A DNA stretch of 64,000 bases, taken from assembly GCA_022410635.1 (NCBI GenBank), contig JAJVDF010000018.1:2806015-2870014 (forward strand), read 5' to 3'. Of the stretch, positions 1 through 11,547 are shown one piece after another. This DNA is from Tretioscincus oriximinensis (taxonomy: Eukaryota > Chordata > Lepidosauria > Squamata > Gymnophthalmidae). Both the position numbers and the translations under genes were made by a program. The notes under the pieces were generated by a model. The model did not search any database and was not told the DNA's origin. It was given only the letters and a program-made list of their open reading frames with translations. How positions within the stretch are numbered: the stretch's first letter is position 1; each line of letters starts with the position of its first letter.

Positions 1-339
1 CAGGCTTGGGTGCCAGTAAGGCAGGGATCCCCATGGAGGAGGAGAAGNTGAGNTTCTGAGTTCGTGCAGGGCAGATGAGTGGCNGGAGGAAGGGTATATG
101 TACATTTAAAAAGCACCAAACTGAACTTCCAACATGGAGGCTGGGTTGTTTGGAGCCTTGAATTCTTTGGCGACTTGATTGCTTTTATCCTGCTCCAGTG
201 CATTAATTTTTAGGGTGCTGTGAAGCCTTGTGGGCGTAGCAATAGCCACACCACTTGAAAATCTCTGTTGCCATTGGCCAATGGAAAAAATCCAGTTCAT
301 TGCTTTCCCACTCATTGCATACTACATTGAGTAGTCAAT

Positions 340-476
340 ATCAGAGAAATAGCCATGTTTAGTCCAGTAGAAAGTCCAGCAAAGGGGCTAGTAGCACTTA
401 GAGGCTAACAGGAGAAAAGTGGGTGGCATAAGCTTTCGTAGACACGTCTACTTCTTCAGATGCTGAGGGACATTGA
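340..476 (+). mobile_element. fold-back repeat, half copy (TTTCGTAGACACGT family)
   Basis: Reads TCAGAGAAATAGCCATG, AGAAAGTCCAGCAAAGGGGC, then AGCTTTCGTAGACACGTCTA. It corresponds to one arm of the element at 32030-32268. Confidence 0.65.
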
Positions 477-496
477 GTAGTGTACAATGAGTGGTG

Positions 497-1030
497 TAAT
501 GGTATTTCAGGAGTCCTGCCTGTTGCTCCATCCCGGAGGCAGCATCCATCCTAGTACCCATTTATACCCTTGGTGTTCATGAACCTGTCCTGTCTTGAAA
601 TTATCCAAGCTGTTAGCTACCACTANCCTTTCAGGAAGTAAATGCTGGAGGCGGGGTTTCGCGCACCTGCTTGCAAAGCGCGCCAACTTGCCTCCAGCAA
701 AGGAAAAANGCCTGGGTTTGTGACAGGAGGACAGCTCTGTTCTTTGTCACAAACCCAGGCATTTTTCCTCCGATGGAGGCGATTTGGCACGCATTGGAGC
801 AGCATGCACCCCCACACCACCCCNGTCCCGGTTTTGGGCTGCCAAAATATGGNAGCCCCAGATAGAGAAAACATTTTTTCTCTATTCATCCTGTCCATCC
901 CACGCATTATTTTGTACACTTCAATCAGATCACCTCTCAAACGTCGCCTTTCGAGGTGAAGAGGCCCAGAGCACTCCAGTGTGGACAATCTTGTTCTATA
1001 CCATTGCAATCTGTCTCAACTTACTTTCTT
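497..1030 (-). mobile_element. CR1/L2-type LINE 3' end, interrupted
   Basis: 497-640 reads (complement) as the 3' tail with GGTACTAGGATGGATGCTGC and GAGCAACAGGCAGGACTCC. 880-1030 encodes on the minus strand the LIEVYKIMRGMD-type C-terminal segment of the LINE reverse-transcriptase protein. The middle is lost or replaced by the palindrome at 640-872. Confidence 0.65.
640..872. mobile_element. palindromic element inserted in a LINE tail
   Basis: A perfect 15-bp stem GCCTGGGTTTGTGAC (709-723) pairs with GTCACAAACCCAGGC (747-761). The pairing extends outward in degraded form (TTGCCTCCAGCAAAGGAAAAA against AAATCGCCTCCATCGGAGGA). On both sides lie pieces of the same minus-strand CR1/L2-type LINE end, so the palindrome was inserted later. 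The outer ends are only approximate. Confidence 0.55.
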
Positions 1031-1697
1031 AGGTAGGGGGGAAGAATGATCAGGAGTTTGCTATTTCTANTAGTTTTCTGCTTTGCTTCTTTCCCCCCAT
1101 ACCTTGCCCCATTTCAGGGCATGGGGATGCTACTTATGCCCAGCCTGTTCCTAGGGATGGAATCCAATCTTGTGAGAGTTCTGTTTTCACAATAGGAAAA
1201 TTCTCACTGTTTGCTCCTTCTGCTGCTTTGTAGGGTGATAGAAGTAGCAAGACCATTTTTGTGACTTTGATTAGTGCGCNGATTTTAAAGTTAAAGGGTT
1301 GAATATGTGGGCAAAGTGGACAGTCTTTCCCCCGACTCCTACATCTAAAGGCATAAGAGTCCTTATTTCCACTTACTAGAAAGCCATCTGGGCTCTGTGC
1401 CAATCCTGCTATTTCATGCAAGACATGCAACTGTTTGCCATTATGTATTGGACTCAAGACGTAGGTATGAAAACGTATAATACATATATAATACACTTTG
1501 GGCCATAAAATACAAGAAATCTCTAATATTAATGTACCGATTACCCCATCATTTTGGACCTTTGATGGTTTAGATAGGTTAAATATTCCGTTTAATGTTT
1601 ATTATTTTGTTAAATAATTGCAAGAATTGCAAGAAATTGCAACTGACTTCAAGTAGATACATGGGAACCACCAGAGCCTGGTGGGGAAGATAGAATG
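1031..1697. other. no gene seen
   Basis: AT-rich non-coding sequence between a LINE relic and the SINE part starting at 1698. A 120-residue open frame on the minus strand (1134-1496) has no recognisable motif and contains an N; I regard it as chance. Confidence 0.5.
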
Positions 1698-1796
1698 TGA
1701 GCCTTCGGGCAAAAATACCCTTGTAAGCCGCTTTGAGTCCCTTTGAAAGGTGAGAAAAGCGGGGTATAAGAACCCAGTTTTTCTTCTTCTTAAATA
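1698..1796 (+). mobile_element. Sauria-type SINE, 3' part
   Basis: Tail region GTAAGCCGCTTTGAGTCCC, then AAAGCGGGGTATAAGAACCC and a TTCTTCTTCTT microsatellite, typical of the 3' end of squamate tRNA-derived SINEs. No promoter half is seen. Confidence 0.65.
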
Positions 1797-2175
1797 CTCA
1801 ATTTACGCGGGACACCTGGTAGTCGCCAAGGGGTGGAAAGACTTCTCTATCTGGACTATAAGGGAATGGTTTTCCTATGTATTAAGATTTATGACATTTG
1901 ATTTAATTTTTGAAAAAAGATCAAGATGTATAGGTGTACANCCTACTCACTCATGGCAGACAAAATGGCAAGTATTGATTACTTATGTCCTGTCTCAACA
2001 AGATCAATGGGTGTATGATACCGTTATCTCTTATATGGAACTGAGTTTTTTTTCATAAATATGTCTTTTCCTTCCTATGGGGGGGAAGGTGTAGTGGGTG
2101 GGATGGTGGGTTGTATATATTTGTATTTGCGTTTTGTTATTATTTTTCTCAAAAATAAAAAATAATATTAAAAAA
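1797..2175 (+). mobile_element. L1-type LINE, 3' end
   Basis: An open frame of about 85 residues resembles the L1 ORF2 C-terminus (KGWKDFSIWTIREWF-like start). It is followed by a G-rich 3' UTR (ATGGGGGGGAAGGTGTAGTG) and an A-rich tail with AATAAA. It directly abuts the SINE tail at 1796. Confidence 0.55.
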
Positions 2176-3225
2176 TGTAGTCCTGTAAGAGCCTCAGTCC
2201 AGGGCTTCTTCCCTAGTTCAAATACTTAGGGATGTAGGGGGGAGGAACCACAGCAATCTAGCTGTTGCAATTGCTTAATTGACAGTTGCTGGTCCTGTGG
2301 TTGCTACTGTTTATAGAAGTGAGTCAGCCCCCTCCAACCTGGAGCCCTCCAGATATTTTGGATTAGAATACTTCCTGGCTCCAGATAACCTAGTTGTACC
2401 AGTTAAATGATGGCAACTGAGTTTGTNTGAAATGAATGAAGAAAAGCACATGGAGCTTTCTTTCCCTCTGCTTATTTAGCATAGAATGTGCTGCACCAGG
2501 CATTCATGTTTTAGCATAGTTTGTTATTAACCTCCCATTTAAAAAAAGGCCTGTTCACCTTTCCATGAAACAAATGTTGCCACATAATTTTAAAGATATG
2601 AGTTGTTTCATTAACAAAATATGTTCTGAAGGTTCTCACGAGAGGCTTGCAATTATGTCTCATCCCCCCCACCCCTAGTTTCTCACAGATGGGTGGTGAG
2701 AGAAAGTGGGTTGATTCCTGTGCTCAGGCTTTGCGATATTTTTTCTAAACTCATCCATGATGGTGAAAGTTTAATTCTCAGGCTTAGAACCTTTAAATGC
2801 TGTGTGANTTAATTCAAAGTTCTAACCACACTCAGAATTTTAAACTTTGAGGTGGTGCAGCGTGAAGAAAAGATATATCCCAAAAACAACAGGAATCCTT
2901 TATCTGAAACATCTCAATTCATAGTTATTCTTGAAAAATATTCAGTGCACTTTACAAGCACCGTGGAAGTTACAGACAAATTAATGACATTCTATGCAGA
3001 CGGAGCACCTCCAGATGTCTGCTTACTGTGAACTAAAACAGGAGGAGTCTCGTTTTCAGAATCCGAGAAAATAAAGAGGAGAGTTGATCATCTGTGCCTG
3101 GCTATTCTCATAATTGAGTTTGCGGCCTCACGTTTCAACCGTGAAGAGGAGTGAGCAGCCTCTATTGGCCTTAGCTTCAGCCAACCCANCTGTTTAAAGG
3201 AAATAAATGAGTGACATCCGTTTAG
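2176..3225. other. no gene seen
   Basis: Non-coding sequence without a recognised repeat or a convincing exon. Confidence 0.5.
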
Positions 3226-3332
3226 ACGTAAGCCTTCAGACGAAAAATAATCTTGTAAGGTGCTCTGAGTCCCTTCGGGTGAGAAGGGTGAGGTATAAAA
3301 ACCAGATTCTTCTCATTCTCCTCCTTCTGACT
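3226..3332 (+). mobile_element. Sauria-type SINE, 3' part
   Basis: AGCCTTCAGACGAAAAATAA, TCTGAGTCCCTTCGGGTGAG, GAGGTATAAAAACC and a TTCTCATTCTCC tail match the copy at 1698-1796. Confidence 0.62.
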
Positions 3333-3814
3333 AATAGCTTCCATAACTGAAAAAGGCATGATTGGGTCCAAGCCTTGTTTAGTCCTGTCTAAACTAGTTT
3401 TGTCTGTCTGGTAAGAACATATGAAACCTAGCAAAGATGTAACAGCTGCAGTATGGTTAGAAGCTGATTGCAGTGGGAACTATACCTGGTAAACTGATGA
3501 CCATTCACTGGTGCATGACGTTGCTACTTCGATACTTCCTGCAGTCATGGTTTTCCTTGTCTGAGAAAGTTATGTACTATGGGTTCCCTGTTGCCCTTTG
3601 CTTTTGCGCCTCCTGATTGGCTCTTCCATGCACATATAACCAATGGGAAGCCCTATCCCATAGTCCGGAATCAATCTTCCAGTAGCAATCTGATGCACTT
3701 TTTAAATATTTTTTTTTCATATTGCCGCAACATATTCACAGATTTGTATGATTCTGATGCATCAATTGGTCATGACTTCATTATTGTAATATCAGGAACC
3801 TGTATTACTTTCAC

Positions 3815-4215
3815 TATGTTAGAACATAACATAAAAGGAATGCTGCTAAATTGGATCAGAGCCAATCTAGTCCAGCATTCTGTCTCACACAGTGGCCCAC
3901 CAATTGCATCTGGGCAGTCTCAAGCAGAAGGCAAAACTCTCACTTGTTCTCAACTCAATGCAAATGGTATTTCAGGAATAGTGCTTGTTACTGCAACACT
4001 GAGGCAGTATTAAGAGATCCATTTAAAAAAGCTATTTATTTTCTTGGCTTCCATGAATGTTTTTAACCCTATCTTAAAGCTATCCAGGCTGCTAGCTAGC
4101 ACTGCCACTTCTGGAAGTAAATTCCACAAACCAGTGATCCTCTGGGTGAAAAAAACCCACTTTCCCTTAACTGTCCTAACTCTTCTGCCTATCAGTTTGA
4201 AGGAATGTTGTATGA
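3815..4215 (-). mobile_element. CR1/L2-type LINE 3' end
   Basis: On the minus strand it holds the WNLLPEVAV-like end of the LINE protein (frame at 4010-4237), then a non-coding tail with GTTGAGAACAAGTGAGAG and AGAATGCTGGACTAGATTGG. It is degraded. Confidence 0.6.
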
Positions 4216-4413
4216 TAGAGAAAATCACTATCTGCATCTACTTTCTTGTTTTACTTCTGGTACATGCACGTTTGTTAACATGAATTTGCAAATCTTGAGG
4301 AAGCTCGGAAGTCTTGTGAGAGGACACGCCATGATACGTTCATAGGAATGTTAGGGAATAAATCGACATTAAAGTACTAGGCAAAAAATCCATAATGGAG
4401 CACTTTTATAGAG

Positions 4414-4930
4414 TAGACTGGCCAGATTTTCTGAGGCCCAAACCGGGGTAATTAATATTCGTTCTAATTTGATTATTCATAAATATGCAAATTACCCACC
4501 AACATGCATTCCCTTCCTAAATTCCCACCTGAGAAATCTGTGAAGCATGTGAGAATTTTTTAAGTGTGTGAGAATTTTTTGAGTACATCAGATTTTTTTG
4601 ATATTTTTACTGAGTGGAAGGTGCCTTCAGGAGCTGGCTCCAGTTGCTAGAGACCCCTAGTGGTGGTGCAGTGTATTGTTTAAAAAAATCATTATTTTAA
4701 GTGTGTGAGAATTGTTTGAAGTGCATGGGAATTTTTATTTTTTAGTGAGTCGAGGGTGCCTTCAGGAGCTGGCCCCGGTTGCCAGAACCCCTAGTGGTGG
4801 TGCAGTTAATTTTTTTTTTAAAAAAATCCTCAGCAAAAACTGGGGAAATGGTGTCCCACCCCCCTGGGAGGGCAGGATAGACACCCCAAAACCGGGTTCC
4901 CCCCCCCAAAGGGGACATCTAGTCAGCCTA
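4414..4930. mobile_element. hAT-like non-autonomous element, long form, with perfect 8-bp TSD
   Basis: A 517-bp element begins TAGACTGGCCAGAT and ends ATCTAGTCAGCCTA, i.e. it has imperfect terminal inverted repeats. It is flanked by TTATAGAG at 4406-4413 and again at 4931-4938. An 8-bp duplication with TAG-starting termini points to the hAT superfamily. The interior holds a duplicated block (TGCCTTCAGGAGCTGG and CCCTAGTGGTGGTGCAG occur twice) and no transposase frame. Confidence 0.82.
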
Positions 4931-5624
4931 TTATAGAGTTATGATTGTTGTGGCTTCATTATTATGTGTGGAAGAACAATTGACATGTTGATGCACCCTG
5001 ATGTTCAAATATTAAACACACTGATCTTTCTGTTATTCCCCAACTAGATGTCACCAGATTTCCCTGATGTTAAAAATGCAGCAACAAGATTTTCTATTTT
5101 TTAGAAAATACACTCGGTTGTAAATTATCTGTTCTATTGGCTGACTCAAAGGAAATCCAATTTATTCCAGTTTATGCAACTTATCCATCTGACTTCTAAA
5201 TCAATGTCAGCCAATTCTCTTTTGACAAGGATACTTTTCAAGAAAGATTCATCAGCAGGAGCTGGCTGAAATCTGGAATCTACACATCTTTTCTGGTTTG
5301 CTTTGTTTTTTGGTAAAATTTCATTCCTGATAAAATGTTTTCCACATGTATATTTTATCTGAATATTTCCAAAACCACTAGCTAGGAGCTGCCATAAATG
5401 CAGGAGAGGAATAGTTTATTTGTGTAGAAGGTTTGTATTGGTGGAGTGAAGAGCAAACCAGAAATGGATAAAATTAATGGGAAATGAAACACTACGGCCC
5501 TAGTCATTACTTTTAAGCATTCTTCAGGTCAATTCCAGTCTGAAGAATGAGCTTATTCTGTTTTTTTCTGGACTAAACCCCATTCTTTGAGAAGATGAAC
5601 TGTAATTGACGTCCTGTAAAAGAN

Positions 5625-5765
5625 ATTTCAGGAATCCTGCCTGTTGTTCCATCTCAGAAGCAGCATCAAGACATCCATCCTAGTAATTATTTATACCCTT
5701 GGAGTCCATGAACTTGTCTAATCCTCTCTTAAAGCTATCCAGCATCCATTATGTCCTCTACCCCT
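5625..5765 (-). mobile_element. CR1/L2-type LINE tail fragment
   Basis: Complement of GATGGAACAACAGGCAGGAT and ACTAGGATGGATGTC and GTTCATGGACTCCAAGGG, as in the other copies. Confidence 0.55.
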
Positions 5766-6763
5766 TTAGCTGATACTATCACCCTCTTCACTGATAGGAG
5801 CCCCACAAGAGGAATTCTTACATATCAAAAGGAGGATACTAAGAAATGGGAGGTATTTTTACTGCTCCCCAAATCTCTGTGCAACACAAATTTCTGTATG
5901 TATTAAAATCACTCTAATAAATATGCAGGAGGAAAGTGCTTAATATGGATAAAGAAAAATGAAAAAACAAATGAAAACTCTGGGGCCTGTCTGTACTTGT
6001 TTCAATCCAGCTTTAGTCCATCTGAAGAATGAGAAAACCTACCAGCAAAGTAACTAGTTATTTACTTTACATAATATCTAACATTTTTACATTTTATAGT
6101 ACTTCTTTATTAACAGATGAACGAGATGAATGGAATAGATTCACTGAATTGCATATAAAATACCCATTGCCTTGTCTTATCTTACCTTACTTGTCACATA
6201 AACTANTCTCCTTCTCCCCAACATCCAGTGCAGAGGGGAATAGAGAAATAATGCAAAAGAAAGTAATCAAAATTATTAATGAAGATAGATAAATAATATT
6301 ATCTCACAGATAGCAACATTTTTAATTTGACGGATCACGTTAAAAAAAGAGAGAGACTAAATTTTGGTCCAATTGGGTCAGCCATCAAGTCTTGTGAAAC
6401 TGTTCTTAATAACTGCAATGTNTTTCTTAATGAGAATATTCCAAATTTGTAAATGCCAAAGTTATATTGTTAAATTATAAGCATGTTTCCACAACTAAGC
6501 AGTCAGAATAGGGGTAGTGTACATGAAGAAGTAAAGTATCTTTTTTGTTTTGTATTCAAGTTTACATAGCATGAAGTTATGTAACAAAAATATTTAAAGA
6601 TCCAGTAGTAAGAATGTACCCAGAATCAATACGAGTTCTATGTTTCAAAATGCTTGTACCAGTACTAACGGCCAGAGCAAATACATATGATAACAGGTGA
6701 GTTAATGTGTGCACAACGTTATGTGTTATTTAAATCTTTGCAATATGAACTGGAATCAGTTGG

Positions 6764-6836
6764 CAGTGGCACACACACCCGGAGGGCGGGATAGACATCC
6801 CTAAACCGGGTCCTCCCCCCCAAAAAAGGGGTCATC
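6764..6836. mobile_element. hAT-like element, 3' fragment
   Basis: Matches the right end of the long form (CCGGAGGGCGGGATAGACATC, then AAAAGGGGTCATCTG) but stops before the terminal GTCAGCCTA. It is truncated on both sides. Confidence 0.6.
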
Positions 6837-6839
6837 TGT

Positions 6840-8556
6840 TTGCTTTTCTGCTTGCTGTTTCTTTCCACGCTGTTTTTTCATGATGACAAGTGCTTATTAT
6901 AAAAGCCTGGATGCCACCAGCTTCGTGAAGCTAGCTGCAGAAGCAACAGCAGAAAACAAAATGTGAAAAAAGTGAAACAGAACTGTTGTTCTACTCTTGG
7001 CAGGGCCTTCTGGGAAGTGTAGATGTAGATATACCCTTATTGAATGTGACATGGCATTGTCCACTTTACCTTTCCAGCCCAGCATCCCTGAAAATATGTT
7101 CCAGGGACAGGCAATGTGTTGTACTGCTCAGTGTCTTATATCTTATTAACTGGTTACCAGTCTCTCAATAGTTTATAGTCCAGATGTTCAGCATATAAAA
7201 TTACTGGTCTAAAGCTGGAAGAACCTATGCCTATATAGAAGTTCCTTTGTGCCTATAAGTACATTTGCTTCTGTTGTCAAGCACTTATGTAGGGATATGA
7301 AATTCATGTCGGTATGCATTTCTTAAAAGCTTTTCTAGAACTTGGGTCTGGCAATGAATCATTAGTGTATTCAAGGGGCAGGGTGGGAGATAAATACTCT
7401 GGGAACAGCATTCACCATTCTCAAGTAATGAAATCTTGCATGCTATATCTTGTATATACCTGTTTTTCTTCCTTTTTGTTTTTGTTTTAAAAGGAATTAA
7501 ACAGAACTGTTACATAATATAGGAACTGTGTGCTCTACAATCTGACAGGTTACTTTGGAAGAATTGGGTCTCACCCAGAAAATTAATTTCCAAACTCAAA
7601 CGTCCTAACAGTGGTCCTCACTAGATTCCTGAAAGTATGACAAGCAGAGAATCATAAATATGCTTAAAATTAGCCAATTTATTTAACAGTAGATTCCTCA
7701 TTTTTATAATTGATGTTTTACTGAAAACACCTTGCATTTTATGAGATTGTTCCATCATGAATTCATCCAAAAAGAATTCCATGTCCAATAAATTAGTGTA
7801 TTTTTCTGTATGATACAGTTTATGAGTAATTGAGCTGTACTTTTTATTTCTATAGGCTCAGTTAATATCTATCATTTTTTCTACTTCCTTCTCCTTAAAT
7901 TGCTTAATTTAACTATGGCCTTATCTTTATTGGGCCTTACTCTGGTCCACAGCTATCTGGTGTTGGGTACAGACTACGGCAGATCTTGGGTCCCTTATTC
8001 CAAGATATAATTTGAAATAAGTTTCCAACAATAAAGGATCAGTGTTCGGCATTTTGTAGTAATGCATTGGTTTTCTGGGTTTTTGTCGTAAACCATCTTG
8101 AGCTTTTTTTTTAAGGTGGTCTACAAATAAATTGATTAATGATGAATTAGCACAACTAAAGCTCATATCAGTGAGGGATATGTATTTTGATTGAAATAGG
8201 GTACATTTGCTATGCACATTCTAGCTTTTCTAGCTAAGATCCCATAGCTGTGCCTTTTAACCATGATGGAAATTTTTATTTATAGTTTCCTTATTCATTT
8301 CTAGGTCTTAAAACACAACTGTATCAATGCTACTGCAGAAAGAAAACATGAACACAGTGCCAACATTTTAAAAAAGTACCTTTATTGAATACATATATAA
8401 AGCAAACAGGACAGAATTTCAATCCAAAACAATACAGTACAGGTGGTGAACTGATGCTCTGAAAGGAAAAAACTTCAGGACAACTGTTTCTGGGGGGCAA
8501 TAATAAATTAGCACTCAATGCAAAGAGTGGACACACTGCAAAAAAAACCTTGCTTA
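6840..8556. other. no gene seen
   Basis: AT-rich sequence. Apart from the tail fragment at 8083-8155 I recognise no repeat. Open frames of 60-100 residues have no known motif and lack splice context. Confidence 0.5.
8083..8155 (+). mobile_element. SINE/LINE 3' tail fragment
   Basis: GTAAACCATCTTGAGC, AAGGTGGTCTACAAATAAAT and an ATTGATTAATGA tail have the form of the 3' end shared by many vertebrate SINEs and CR1/L2 LINEs. Confidence 0.4.
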
Positions 8557-10494
8557 TAGACCAACCAGATTTTCTGACGTACAAACTGGGGTAATTAATA
8601 TTCATGCTAATTTGCACATTCATGAATATGCAAATCACCCACTAATACGCATTTCCCTCCAAAATTCCCACTTGAGAAATCTGTGAAGAACATGAGAATT
8701 TTTTTTTACTGAGGGGAGGGTGCCTTCAGGAGTTGGCCCTGGTTGCTAGAGCCCCCTAGTGGTGGTGCAATGAATTGTTGTTTTTTTNNAAAACAACATT
8801 TTTTTGAAGTATTTTTTTCCCGTTTTTATTTTGGCTTACATAGTACATATTTACATATTTACAGATATACAGATATCATATAGTCCAATACGGTACAATT
8901 AAATATTCATATCATGTATCATACTGCAAATATTGTAAGCATTTTTCACTTTTATTCCTCCCACCTACTCCCATCCACTCCCACCCACTTTCCCTGGAGG
9001 AATGAACACACACTACATATAGTTCATTAACACTATTTTTGCTTTTAGGACCAATTTAATAATTTTTAATAATTCATGTCCCCCCGTCTATTCTGTTGCA
9101 TATAGATAATCTATTTTGACCAATTTCCCATCCATATATTCTGTTTCTCCCTGTTAGCATTTTACTTGCAATCTAAAAATTCTATCATTAATTGGTCTGC
9201 CAGGTAATGTTGCCAATTTGTCAATGTCCATTTGCTCATGTTTTTCCACCCTAACACAATTACTGCATGTGTTGCCATTATCATCTGTTCACATATGTAT
9301 TTGTCTGAGTTTGTATTACATCTTTCATTAAGCAAGTTTTTTTATGATTGTCATTGTATATCCTATTATATTTTCAATCCATTGCCATATTAAATGCCAA
9401 AATTCCTGGATTTCCCTGCATTCCGATATCATATGAATATATNTGTCTCTTTGTCCACATCCATGCCAGCAAACTGGTGGAACATTTGGTATAAAATGCT
9501 CTAGTTGTTGCGGAGTTCTATAACATCTACTTATTAATTTTATCTGTAATTCTTTTGCTTGGGTATTTTCTTATCTTTTCTATTTTTTGCCATAGAGTTA
9601 CCATTGCTTGATTTGATATGTTTAGATCTGTGGCCCATCAATTTGTAATTGTTTCTATATTGTCATATCACACTTGGTTTAAGATTCTATATACTTGAGC
9701 TGCCATTCCTTTCACATCACACATTTTGTTTTCAAACAAATTTTCTAAAGGCATATTCTCGCATTCTAAACATTGTTAATAATTTCTTTGATTCATCAGT
9801 TGTATTAGTCCTATGATTTGTAACCATATATTGTTGCCTAACATTTGTATCCACCTATCCCTGGGTAACATATCACCATTATTTAGGTAACAAATCTTAT
9901 GCCATGATCTTTTAATTTATTTATGTCTTTGTTTGTAAGTAATTCCCCTTCCTTGTTAAGATGACGCATATGGGCCACTTTTGACATTCTTGGTATCAGT
10001 TTGGATCACCAATTCTTCCATGCTTTCATAGTAGTTCTTGTCAGAATCAAGCAATTAACAATAAAAGATCTATTTATAGTCATGATTATCAACAACTCTC
10101 TTTCCATTTTATTCACCTTCCTTTCTATCCTAGCCCATTTTTGGTAGAATATTCTAATTTGGATAAATCCCTAATTTGAAAGGCAGCATAATAATTCTTC
10201 AGATTGAGAATACCCTATCCTCCATCACTTATATTCCCATAAAACCATTGTTTAGAATTTCTGGGCCTCTTTTCTCCATTAATTCAGAATCTGATTATTT
10301 TATCCCAACATTGTAAAGTCTGATTGGGTAATTCTTCTGGCAGAATTTGCATAAGATATAANTTTTTTGGATTAGTAGTTTAAATGCCCTAATTCTACTT
10401 ATCATACCCAGATTTATTTCCTTCCATTTCCGTAGCTGTTTCAAAATATTTTTTCCATAGGTGGATATAATTTGATTTTATTGCATTTGTGTTT

Positions 10495-10833
10495 TTAGAT
10501 AAAACAACCCCTAAGTATTTCATTTTTGGTCCCCATCTTCAATCCATAACCTTGTTGTATTTGTCTTTGTTCAATTCTACATATATTTTTATACAGAATT
10601 TCTGATTTTGGAACATTAATGGTTAGTCCTAAATTACTCCCGATTTCCCTAGTTATTCTTAGCTCTTCCTCTATCATTTCTGTGGGCTGGTTAGATATTA
10701 TTATTATTGTGTCATCAGCGAATAAATTGATTTTTATTTCTTCTCCGACCATTCTATATACACTAAATGCTTGACTTTCTCTGATTTGATTTGCTAATAG
10801 CTCGATAACCAACAAAAAGAGAATAAGCGACAT
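10495..10833 (-). pseudogene. L1 ORF2 reverse-transcriptase fragment
   Basis: A 112-residue open piece of the L1 ORF2 polymerase domain: a hydrophobic segment, then NLFADD (the catalytic aspartates), then the following helix with a KSEIL-type motif as in L1 polymerases. The catalytic FADD is intact. The frame is cut at both ends relative to the roughly 1200-residue family length. It belongs to the L1 at 8811-12248. Confidence 0.85.
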
Positions 10834-11043
10834 AGGGCATCCTTGCCTTGTACCATTTTTTATTTTAACTGGTTTAGTTAGCCCATCATTAATCCTAATT
10901 TTTACAATATTATCTTTATATATATTTTTATAGTGTTAATAAATTTATCCCCCAAACTATACTTTTGGCATATTTCAAATAAATAGTTTGTTCCATACTT
11001 TATATAAGTATGGGATTGAATGTCCATTTTTTTTTAGTTTAGC

Positions 11044-11547
11044 TCATTTAATTCTAGAAGTAATAGGTGCGTGGTCAGATATCCATATATAGTCTGTATT
11101 AATCTCAGCCACTAAGCTTAAATTATTTTTCCCTATCAGTTTATAATCTATACATCTGTAACATCCATGCCTATTGGAGTAATAAATTGCGGGGTGGTCT
11201 CTATTATTAGTTTTTTCATACATATCTATATATCCAAGTTGTTCCAATTCCCTGGGTTTGAAATCATTCCTTCCTTGCCTCAATTCAATATTTATGTCAG
11301 CTTCTACATAAATTTCTCCAATGGCAAATTGCCTCAATTTTAAAAAGATTTTCCTTATATATTGCTTTTGACCACTATTAGGAGAGTAAATAGTTGCAAA
11401 AGGTACTTCCTTATTACCAATTTTCCCTTTTATAAAAACAAATTGTCCATCATTATCCTTTTTTTGTTCCCATAGTTCAATAGGTATATCACCTCTAACT
11501 CCAATCGCTAATCCCCTAGCTTTATTAGTTCCACGAGACTTGTACAC
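11044..11547 (-). pseudogene. L1 ORF2 endonuclease fragment
   Basis: A 167-residue open piece of the apurinic-like endonuclease: RGLAIGVR-type strand, a YSPNSGQ-like loop (YxPN in the family), a degenerate DxN region in which ADIN replaces the usual GDFN, and the terminal SDHAPI. The first catalytic segment (QETH) lies upstream behind a stop codon. Confidence 0.85.
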
